Source of the DNA: Herminiimonas sp.
Lineage (GTDB): Bacteria; Pseudomonadota; Gammaproteobacteria; Burkholderiales; Burkholderiaceae
Reading direction: 5' to 3'
NCBI GenBank assembly: GCA_014377155.1
Contig: JACMQD010000039.1
Coordinates: 1-20,909, forward strand
DNA length: 20,909 bases
Made by a program: the position numbers and the translations under genes. Below, piece by piece: positions 7,690 through 14,291 of the stretch. The first letter of the stretch is position 1. The number at the start of each line of letters is the position of its first letter. Below the pieces are notes generated by a model. The model was given only the letters and a program-made list of their open reading frames with translations. It made no database searches and was not told the DNA's origin.

Positions 7690-8472
7690 TCATTGACCGA
7701 TAAGCGCCGGCATCATTTGCGCGAGCATTGCGTCGAGGCGGCGCCTGACCTCGGTTGCCGTCGGTGCGTGTCCGGCATCGTTAAGTGCGCCCTCCAGCAC
7801 CAAATGGGAGAAACCATGCACGGCAGTCCACGCCAGTAGCACACGCGCATCGAAATCAGGCTTCATTTCCGCGTTCGGTCCGCACGCGCCGGTAAGTGCC
7901 TGTATCAGGTGATCGTAGGAGGCTTGCCCCGCTATCTGCAACCTTTCATCCAGCATGTTCAGCAATTCGCTACGATGCATCAGCGCAAACTGCGCCGGGT
8001 TCCGCATCGCGTAAATCACGTATGCTTGACCGACACCGATCAATGCAGCGGGTGCATCGTGGGCCTTCTTACGGGCAGACGCCATCATTGTACCGAGGCG
8101 TTCTCGTCCGCGCGTCGCCACTGCCGTCAGTAAGCCCCTTACATCGCTGAAATGGTTTGCCGGCGCGGCGTGCGATACGCCTGCGCGGCGCGCACATTCG
8201 CGTAGCGTCAGGCCGGCTACGCCGCGCTCCGCCAATATCTGCTCAGCGGCACTGATCAATGCCTCGCGCAAATCGCCATGATGATAGTTTGTCGGCGATG
8301 CACTGTCGGTCGTACTTTTTTTCTTTGTTGGTGCGCCATTGTTGGCGGTGCTGCTTGCTTTGCGTTTACCCGTGGCCGCCGGAATCTTAGCAAGCCGTTT
8401 AATCGATTTTTCGATGATGTCGCTCCACGATAAAAATATATTGACACTGTCAATATCTAGCGTCAGAATCAA
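7690..8472 (-). CDS. TetR/AcrR-family repressor with WHG-type C-terminal domain
   Basis: The DNA-binding domain begins at TNYHHGDLREAL (residues 61-72) and runs through the helix-turn-helix LTLRECARRAGVSHAAPANHF (about 88-108). The YHHGDLR lead-in and the C-terminal part (QFALMHRSELL and later AWTAVHGFSHLVLEGAL) mark the TetR_C_33/WHG subgroup. These are homodimeric repressors that leave DNA when a small ligand binds. The start is doubtful: the frame opens at TTG 8472 with no ribosome-binding site, and no ATG or GTG follows before the HTH. The resulting 60-residue lysine-rich extension (GKRK, KKK) is unusually long, and its first codons overlap operator-like DNA. It faces the ABA4-like operon 50 bp away and is probably its regulator, and its own. 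Confidence 0.88.
   Translation of the reverse strand: MILTLDIDSVNIFLSWSDIIEKSIKRLAKIPAATGKRKASSTANNGAPTKKKSTTDSASPTNYHHGDLREALISAAEQILAERGVAGLTLRECARRAGVSHAAPANHFSDVRGLLTAVATRGRERLGTMMASARKKAHDAPAALIGVGQAYVIYAMRNPAQFALMHRSELLNMLDERLQIAGQASYDHLIQALTGACGPNAEMKPDFDARVLLAWTAVHGFSHLVLEGALNDAGHAPTATEVRRRLDAMLAQMMPALIGQ
8438..8456. promoter_or_regulatory. TetR-type operator 1
   Basis: Two 9-bp arms, ATATTGACA and TGTCAATAT, flank a single central C (8447). The core ATTGACACTGTCAAT recurs exactly at 8478-8492. Palindromes of this kind next to a TetR gene are its usual binding sites. This copy lies inside the apparent first codons of the TetR reading frame. Confidence 0.8.
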
Positions 8473-8477
8473 GTTAA

Positions 8478-8492
8478 ATTGACACTGTCAAT
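8478..8492. promoter_or_regulatory. TetR-type operator 2
   Basis: A second exact copy of ATTGACACTGTCAAT, centred on 8485, 38 bp from the centre of the first. It lies 30 bp before the ATG of the ABA4-like gene and just upstream of the TetR TTG. Each copy contains TTGACA in both orientations, so the operators may overlap -35 elements of both divergent promoters; I could not see a strong -10 at the right distance. Confidence 0.8.
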
Positions 8493-8522
8493 ATTAACCG
8501 AAAAAGCCTTGCCGAGGAAACC

Positions 8523-8984
8523 ATGACTGTTGATCCCGCCAGCCTGTTCAAGCTTTGTAACTTGATTGCAATGCTCGGGTGGACTGTGTTGACTGCGAAT
8601 TTGTTGACGCGCCGATCGTCAGTGTGGTGGCCGGTGGCAGCCATCCCGATTGCACTATCGGTGCTCTACACGGGCTTAGTGTTCTGGCTGGCGCCTGGTT
8701 CAAAAATTGACTTCGGCAGCCTGGCGGGTGTGGCAAGCGCGTTCAGCAATCCATGGTGGTTGCTGGCAGGGTGGACGCATTACCTTGCGTTTGACCTGCT
8801 GGTCGGCACTTGGCAAGTGCAGCAGGCATACGCATTAAAGATGCCACGCCTGTCGGTATTGATTTGCCTGTTGTTGACATTTATGTTCGGGCCGGCAGGC
8901 TGGCTGGTGTTCTTGCTTTTACGCGCATGGAACGGTCGCAAAGTATCGCGATCGCTACCCGAAATGGCGAAAAGCATTGCATAA
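8523..8984 (+). CDS. ABA4-like (DUF4281) family membrane protein
   Basis: A 153-residue protein with four hydrophobic segments (about 9-28, 37-56, 79-96 and 108-134). The stretch NPWWLLAGWTHYLAFDLLVG with W84, H86 and D91 is the hallmark of the ABA4-like family, named after the plant chloroplast protein needed for neoxanthin synthesis. Bacterial members have no settled function, so I do not infer carotenoid chemistry. GAGGA stands 7 bases before ATG 8523. It is the first gene after the twin TetR operators and is followed 46 bases later by another membrane-protein gene in the same direction, so the two likely share a repressor-controlled transcript. Confidence 0.85.
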   Translation: MTVDPASLFKLCNLIAMLGWTVLTANLLTRRSSVWWPVAAIPIALSVLYTGLVFWLAPGSKIDFGSLAGVASAFSNPWWLLAGWTHYLAFDLLVGTWQVQQAYALKMPRLSVLICLLLTFMFGPAGWLVFLLLRAWNGRKVSRSLPEMAKSIA

Positions 8985-9030
8985 CGCCGCTTCTCAACCA
9001 GCGTTTTTGTCATCGGATAATGGAGTCGAC

Positions 9031-9897
9031 ATGACCCGCATTTTAGTTAATACCGGCAATGGAGCTGACTTGCCGATTCAATCGCACTCACCGCTGACCT
9101 TGGTAAGACGAATATTCACGACGCAACCGATCCTCTTTCGATCGGGTGTTGCCATGCTTGTGCTGGCAGTGCTAGGTTCCGCCGGACTGTTGCTTGATGA
9201 GCGAACGGTCAATGGCATCAACCTGTGGATAAAACCAATCAAATTCCTAGTGTCGGTTGGTGTGTATCAGATATCGCTGGCCGCTTTTTTTCTGGCATTG
9301 AGTCCGCTTGCTAATCGTTCGGTGGCCGGCCGCTATATTGTCTGGACGAGCCTCGGTGCCGGTTGGTTCGAGGTACTTTACATCACCGTTCAGGCAGCAC
9401 GCGGGACCACATCGCACTGGAATTACTCGAGCACGCTGACGATCTTCATGTATGCCTTGATGGGAGTCGGCGCGGTCGTGCTGACATCGGCGGCATTTGT
9501 CCAGGGCTGGATGATCTGGCGGGACCGCAGCGTTGCGATACCGCCCGCGTTGCGCTCAGGCCTGGTGATGGGCTTGATGATGACCTTTGTACTCGGCGCT
9601 GGTTTTGGCGGCGCGATGTCGGCCATCGGTACCACCCATTGGATTGGTGGTACCTTGTCCGACGCCAACGGCTTGCCCCTGATGGAATGGTCCCGCGATG
9701 GCGGCGATTTGCGGGTCGCACATTTTTTTGGCATCCATGCCATGCATTTCGTGCCGGCGTTTGCATGGCTGGCCGTTCGCTCGGTGCCACAGAGGCTGGC
9801 GATCCACGTAACGGGAATTTTCGCAATACTCCTGGCTGTAGTGACCATAGGAACGTTTGTGCAGGCGTTGCTCGGGCAGCCTTTCATTGCGATGTAA
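9031..9897 (+). CDS. Unnamed polytopic membrane protein, about seven TM segments
   Basis: A 288-residue inner-membrane protein. Hydrophobic segments lie near residues 35-55, 70-92, 103-120, 136-158, 174-199, 232-250 and 257-281. I cannot assign a family. Potentially important polar residues are KPIKF (68-72) at the start of TM2, GWFEVLYI (111-118), and three histidines in HFFGIHAMHF (H231, H236, H239) at the mouth of TM6. ATG 9031 is chosen over ATG 8977 because GGAG precedes it by 5 bases and the earlier start would overlap the ABA4-like gene. It is the second gene of the TetR-controlled pair, so its role is probably linked to that of the ABA4-like protein and to whatever ligand the repressor senses. 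Confidence 0.8.
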   Translation: MTRILVNTGNGADLPIQSHSPLTLVRRIFTTQPILFRSGVAMLVLAVLGSAGLLLDERTVNGINLWIKPIKFLVSVGVYQISLAAFFLALSPLANRSVAGRYIVWTSLGAGWFEVLYITVQAARGTTSHWNYSSTLTIFMYALMGVGAVVLTSAAFVQGWMIWRDRSVAIPPALRSGLVMGLMMTFVLGAGFGGAMSAIGTTHWIGGTLSDANGLPLMEWSRDGGDLRVAHFFGIHAMHFVPAFAWLAVRSVPQRLAIHVTGIFAILLAVVTIGTFVQALLGQPFIAM

Positions 9898-10020
9898 TCC
9901 TGGCTTGTCTTGCGCTAACCAGTCCCTTTTCAAGGGCGTCGATACGGAAATTGGCGTAAGCCTTCGCCGGTGTCTTCTCAGTCGGCTTCCCAACCTGCAG
10001 TTGGAAACAGTTTTCTGCAA

Positions 10021-10458
10021 TCAGGCTACGCCAGTTCGGAATGCCGGCGTTGGTGAAAACAGTGTTGAGCTGATACCCGGCGCCAGCCGAACATTGCGTT
10101 GTTCGGTTTTCGCATAATTCACGCCGCGCAGCTCGATGTCAGAGGCGCTCAGCCACAGCTTCCACAATCCGGATTCGACCTCCAGCACGATCCGGCCGAG
10201 CATGTCTTCAGGCGGCACGCCTTTCTTCACCATGCTTCGCAAGGTCATCAGCGACGGCGCATAGCGGGCGTCGGTACTCGCCTTGACTGCGCCGCGCTCG
10301 ATTATTGATTTCAGTTTTTCTGAAAACCGCGCATCGCGCTTCCTGTCGTTACGCATTCGTGCGCAAAATTCGATATCCGGAAATGGATTTTCAGCGCGTT
10401 GCGCAGACACAGGCGCTTCAATCGATTTCTTCAGAAAAGCTGGTTTTTTATGGGTCAT
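10021..10458 (-). CDS. Hypothetical protein, 145 residues
   Basis: No family recognised. The sequence has a basic N-terminus (MTHKKPAFLKKS), a charged helical middle (FCARMRNDRKRDARFSEKLK) and a folded-looking stretch (MLGRIVLEVESGLWKLWLSA, then DIELRGVNYAK). There is no signal peptide or membrane segment. The codon choices look coding, with GC-rich third positions in the second half. ATG 10458 has no clear ribosome-binding site, so expression is uncertain. It converges on the membrane-protein gene (123 bp between stops) and sits beside an IS66 remnant. It could be a stand-alone cytoplasmic protein or a leftover of a mobile region. Confidence 0.6.
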   Translation of the reverse strand: MTHKKPAFLKKSIEAPVSAQRAENPFPDIEFCARMRNDRKRDARFSEKLKSIIERGAVKASTDARYAPSLMTLRSMVKKGVPPEDMLGRIVLEVESGLWKLWLSASDIELRGVNYAKTEQRNVRLAPGISSTLFSPTPAFRTGVA

Positions 10459-10589
10459 CTGTGCGCGCCCGCAGCACGGGCCTTATTGGTTTGTCACGCG
10501 ACAATTTTCAGACATGCGCCTTGCACTCGCATCGTAAGCATCTCACCAGCACCGTCATTGACTTTCCAGGCTTGATCAGACCTACGATT

Positions 10590-10942
10590 TCAAGTTGACT
10601 GCAATGCCAGGCGATCGGCGACATTCCATGGCAGCAGGTCAGCGACCCGATTGACTGGGTAGTCGGCGATATGGGTGAACACGTACCGCAGGTACGCTTC
10701 GAGGGATTGCAGTTCGCCGTCACGCTGCGCCAGCAGTGCCTCGCCAGATCGGCGTGTCCATCAAAGCGGACGGTCGCCTCGGCGATCTGTCTTTCGATGA
10801 CGCCTTGGCGCACCATGCCGACATCCGCCAACGGTGCCTTAACACGGTTCGTCTCACAAGCCTGCTGTGTCAGCGACTGCCTGAACTGGGATGAAAAATT
10901 CGGCTGCCGCTTCTTGCGCTCGAGTGAAACTAAAGAATCCAA
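10590..10942 (-). mobile_element. Collapsed IS66-family element (TnpA head joined to TnpC tail)
   Basis: Minus strand, two scraps. From 10942 down to about 10845 the frame reads SLERKKRQPNFSSQFRQSL then TQQACE, like the N-terminus of IS66 TnpA (relatives: RKRRPNYS.EFR..L...ACEPGVSVA). From about 10740 to the TGA at 10590-10592, in another frame, it reads LQSLEAYLRYVFTHIADYP then VNRVADLLPWNVADRLALQ, the typical C-terminus of the IS66 TnpC transposase. All of tnpB and most of tnpC are gone, so more than 1.5 kb was lost between the two scraps. It is dead as a transposon. It lies 86 bp beyond the last gene of the copper operon. Confidence is higher for the TnpC tail than for the TnpA head. Confidence 0.75.
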
Positions 10943-11027
10943 CGTAGCCCCCGCTGTTTATTTGACGGGAACTACTGTGGCTTCTTCGGTCACTTTCGTC
11001 CAGACGGTTCAGATGAGGTGCTGACCA

Positions 11028-11537
11028 TTAATGCGCTCGGGATTTATGCCCATCGGTGCCTTTGCTTGCGCTGACCTTCACATCCCCCTTCATCCCAGCG
11101 TCGTAATGACCTGGCTGCAGACAAGCGAAATCGACCTTTCCAGCCTGAGTGAACTGCCAAACGATTTCACCCTTGCCACCGGGGGCAATGGTGATTTGGT
11201 TCGGGTCATCGTGTTCCATCTCGGGATTTTTTTTCATGAGCTCGGAATGCTCTTTCAATTCCTTCCGGGTACCCAGCACCATCTCGTGTTTAAGTTTGCC
11301 GCTGTTGGTTACCACGAAGCGGACCGTTTCTCCCTGCTTTGCCGTGAAGCTCGATGGCGAAAAACGCATTGTGTCAGTCATATCGACATTGATGGTGCGT
11401 ACGACATCTTTGCTGTCCCCTGCTTTGCCAATGGCATCGTTCGCATGGCCACCGGTATGCGTGCCAGACGCTATGGCCGTGCCAGCACTGCAGGCGGCCA
11501 TTAACGCCAGAAATAAAGTCTGATGTAACCGTTTCAT
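11028..11537 (-). CDS. Periplasmic cupredoxin (CopI/plastocyanin-like)
   Basis: A 169-residue exported protein. Residues 1-24 form a Sec signal peptide (KRLHQTLFLALMAACSAGTAIAS). Cupredoxin strands follow from about residue 46; the type 1 copper ligands are H84 (KLKHEMVLG) and C139, H144 and M149 (FACLQPGHYDAGM). An inserted helix with many Glu, Lys and Met (KELKEHSELMKKNPEMEHDD) is typical of this copper-resistance subgroup. The N-terminus after the signal has a His-containing stretch (GTHTGGHAND) that may also bind copper. ATG 11537 is preceded by AGGA at good spacing, 31 bp after the oxidase stop. It is the last gene of the operon and probably takes or buffers copper or electrons for the oxidase next door. 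Confidence 0.92.
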   Translation of the reverse strand: MKRLHQTLFLALMAACSAGTAIASGTHTGGHANDAIGKAGDSKDVVRTINVDMTDTMRFSPSSFTAKQGETVRFVVTNSGKLKHEMVLGTRKELKEHSELMKKNPEMEHDDPNQITIAPGGKGEIVWQFTQAGKVDFACLQPGHYDAGMKGDVKVSASKGTDGHKSRAH

Positions 11538-11568
11538 AAATGTCCTATCGTTATAAAGATACATTGAA

Positions 11569-12864
11569 TCAGCGCTTGGCAGGGTCGCTGTCGTACACAT
11601 ATGCCACCGTACCTGCAGGATGCTTGAACCAGCCTGGGTCCTTGTAATCGTTGCGCGCCAGGCCGGCACGTACTTTCACGGTGGTGAACATCCCACCCAT
11701 TTCAATCGGACCAAAGGGCCCGTTTCCCGACATCATAGGCAAAGTATTTTCGGGAATCGGCATCGCCATTTCCGCCATGTCGCTGCCGCCGCGTTCCCCC
11801 ATGACCATATAGTCGGGAATGATCTTGATGATCTTGTTGGCGACCTTCCGGTGATCGACCCCAATCATGTTCGGTACGTTGTGTCCCATGGCATTCATCG
11901 TGTGATGAGCCTTGTGGCAGTGGAATGCCCAGTCGCCGACGTCGGTGGCATCGAATTCGATCGCCCGCATTTGCCCTACGCCCACATCGGTCGTCACTTC
12001 CGGCCAACGCGCCGATTTCGGTACCCAGCCACCATCGGTACCGGCGACTTCGAATTCATGCCCATGCAGGTGAATCGGATGGCTCGTCATCGACAAGTTA
12101 CCGATCCTGATCCGGACCCGGTCCCCCTGTCGACATGCCAGCGTGTCGATTCCTGGAAAGACGCGGCTATTCCAGGTCCATAAATTAAAGTCGAGCATGG
12201 TACTTGTCTTTGGCGTCGACGCGCCCGGCTCGATGTCATAGCCATTGAGCAGAAAAACAAAATCACGGTCGACCCGATGTTGTGCCGGATCTTTGGGATG
12301 CGTTACCCAAAAGCCCATCATGCCCATCGCCATTTGCACCATTTCATCGGCATGCGGATGGTACATAAACGTGCCTGGCCGCTTTGCGATGAATTCATAG
12401 ACGAACGTTTTGCCCACCGGAATCTGGGGCTGCACCAGACCGCCCACGCCGTCCATGCCATTAGGCAGGCGCTGTCCATGCCAGTGGATGGTTGTTGCCT
12501 CGGGCAGCTTGTTGGTCACGAACATGCGCACCTTGTCGCCTTCGACCACTTCGATCGTCGGACCGGGACTGCTGCCGTTGTAACCCCATAGCGTTGCTTT
12601 CATTCCGGGCGCCATTTCGCGGATCACGGGTTCGGCAATCAAATGAAACTCTTTCCAGCCATCCTTCATCCGCCATGGCGCACTCCACCCGTTCAAGGTG
12701 ACAACCGGATGATAGGGTCTGCCGTTCGGTGGCGGCGGTGGCGGCATCATCTTGGCGTCGGTTACGATCTGTGCTTCAGGAATGGACGCCGCGCCCACGC
12801 GCGACACGATTCCCGCACCCACAACGGTGGCCGCACCAGATAAAAAACCTCTTCGAGAAAGCAT
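11569..12864 (-). CDS. Tat-exported multicopper oxidase, two-domain type by motif spacing
   Basis: A 431-residue enzyme with all four copper motifs: HWHG (127-130), HPH (169-171), HPIHLHGH (262-269) and HCHKAHHTMNAM (315-326), giving the trinuclear centre and a type 1 site (C316, H321, M326). The start MLSRRGFLSG is a twin-arginine signal, so it is exported folded. Only about 90 residues separate HPH from HPIHLHGH, whereas CueO- or CopA-like three-domain enzymes have roughly 300. This fits a two-domain laccase with the type 1 copper in the second domain. A Met-rich C-terminal tail (about 350-395) is extra and may bind Cu(I). The likely role is oxidation of Cu(I) to Cu(II) in the periplasm. 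ATG 12864 has AAAGGA 7 bases before it; an in-frame TTG at 12870 is rejected. Confidence 0.93.
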   Translation of the reverse strand: MLSRRGFLSGAATVVGAGIVSRVGAASIPEAQIVTDAKMMPPPPPPNGRPYHPVVTLNGWSAPWRMKDGWKEFHLIAEPVIREMAPGMKATLWGYNGSSPGPTIEVVEGDKVRMFVTNKLPEATTIHWHGQRLPNGMDGVGGLVQPQIPVGKTFVYEFIAKRPGTFMYHPHADEMVQMAMGMMGFWVTHPKDPAQHRVDRDFVFLLNGYDIEPGASTPKTSTMLDFNLWTWNSRVFPGIDTLACRQGDRVRIRIGNLSMTSHPIHLHGHEFEVAGTDGGWVPKSARWPEVTTDVGVGQMRAIEFDATDVGDWAFHCHKAHHTMNAMGHNVPNMIGVDHRKVANKIIKIIPDYMVMGERGGSDMAEMAMPIPENTLPMMSGNGPFGPIEMGGMFTTVKVRAGLARNDYKDPGWFKHPAGTVAYVYDSDPAKR

Positions 12865-12878
12865 TATCAATCCTTTAA

Positions 12879-14291
12879 TTAATGTCCGGCCGTTGCAGCG
12901 GCTGCCGACGGCTTGGCCGCCTTTTGCGTCGTTTCATCGCCACTACCATTGATCGCAGCTTGCAGGTCCGTTTCAGCCAGCCAGAAGTCGCGTTGTGCCT
13001 CGATGGCGCCATTGACGCTGGTTGCCTGAACCCGGGCCTCGGCCAGCAATTCAAATACGCTGGCCAGCATGCCGTTGTAGCGTAGCCCGACTTCGTCCGC
13101 GATTTTTTTACGCAATGGGACAATCTCGTCACGATAATGCTTGGCGATCTCAAAATTGCTACGGTAGGCCGCGTACGCCTGGCGTACCTCGGAGCGCGCG
13201 CGCACCGCTGTGTCGGCAGTACGATGAACCGCCGCCATATACTGCGCTTCGCCCTTGCGGGTGCGTGCCCCGCCCCAGTCGAACAGCGGCAGTTGAAGAC
13301 TCACTTCATAGCCATTGGCGCGGGGTGTACCGGTTTGGCTTTTGTTGACATAGCCCGCATCGAGCACATTGATAAAACTGGTCGCACGGGTCAGTCCGAG
13401 CGCGTTGGCCGTTGCCGCCGTATCGCGCTTGGCAATCTGAATGTCGAGACGCTGCTGCATGGCTTGCGATTCCACATCGCCCGTTTGTGCCAAGGTGGCA
13501 GGCAAATCGGGCAACCGATCCGGCAGCGCAAATGCAAGTTGCGGGCCCCACAGGCCTAACAGACGCGTGAGTTGCTCGCGTGCGGCAGTTGCACCCTGCA
13601 CGGCACGGGCGTGCTGTGCCGTGGCATCGGCGTAAAACGCCTGTTCGCGCGCGTAGTCGAGCTTGCTGAAGTTGCCAATGCGCGCCATGCGTTGCGCGAG
13701 CTCGGCGCCGGCTTCGGCGGACGTTTTGACTTGCTCGCTGAACTGCAGCATTTGCTGGGCGGCGACAGCCTGAAAGTAGGCGCGACGCGTGTCGCCGGCA
13801 AGGCGTACCGCTTGGGAGGCAGCTTGCAATTTGGCCTGTTCGAACCGCCCGCCTTCGATCTTGCTTCGAATCGGCATAGTCGCCAATCCCACCAGACTAA
13901 AAATGATGCCGCGCTCGATTTCCACGTCATCGCCACCGCGCATGCGCTTAAAATGGAATGCCGGATTACTGATGCGTCCTGCCTGTACGAAGTCAGCCTC
14001 GGCCACACCTAGCTCGGAGAAAGCTGCTTGCAATCCCCTGTTATTGTTGAGCGCAACGCGCACGGCGCTGTCAGCAGTCAACGGCTTCGATAGCAGGTCG
14101 GTCACCATCGACTCTGTCGCGGCTATGTTGCCGGGGGTCGACGCGGCGACCGGCAAACCGATGCGTTGCTGTGTCATGCTCGACACATCGTTAAATCCAC
14201 CGTCTCCCGAAAACGTCGCACAGCCACTCAATGCGAGGCCCATGGCGACCAGCGCGACGGGCTTCGTGGTACCGGATCTAAACATGTTCAT
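12879..14291 (-). CDS. TolC-family outer-membrane efflux lipoprotein
   Basis: A 470-residue protein with a lipoprotein signal ending in LALSGC (C24), as in CusC/OprM-type channels, then long alpha-helical repeats with Ala, Gln and Arg. Two halves are visible, each with a helical pair and a beta region: SNPAFHFKRM near residue 110 and YEVSLQLPLFDWGGARTRKG near residue 320, the latter being the classic TolC-family block. The C-terminus (residues 452-470) is Ala-Lys rich. The channel would let copper or other cargo leave through the outer membrane. No CusA (RND pump) or CusB (adaptor) lies in the operon. Its ATG overlaps the stop of the triple-CusF gene as ATGA, implying coupled translation. AAGGA lies just upstream, and an in-frame ATG two codons on is possible. 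Confidence 0.92.
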   Translation of the reverse strand: MNMFRSGTTKPVALVAMGLALSGCATFSGDGGFNDVSSMTQQRIGLPVAASTPGNIAATESMVTDLLSKPLTADSAVRVALNNNRGLQAAFSELGVAEADFVQAGRISNPAFHFKRMRGGDDVEIERGIIFSLVGLATMPIRSKIEGGRFEQAKLQAASQAVRLAGDTRRAYFQAVAAQQMLQFSEQVKTSAEAGAELAQRMARIGNFSKLDYAREQAFYADATAQHARAVQGATAAREQLTRLLGLWGPQLAFALPDRLPDLPATLAQTGDVESQAMQQRLDIQIAKRDTAATANALGLTRATSFINVLDAGYVNKSQTGTPRANGYEVSLQLPLFDWGGARTRKGEAQYMAAVHRTADTAVRARSEVRQAYAAYRSNFEIAKHYRDEIVPLRKKIADEVGLRYNGMLASVFELLAEARVQATSVNGAIEAQRDFWLAETDLQAAINGSGDETTQKAAKPSAAAATAGH

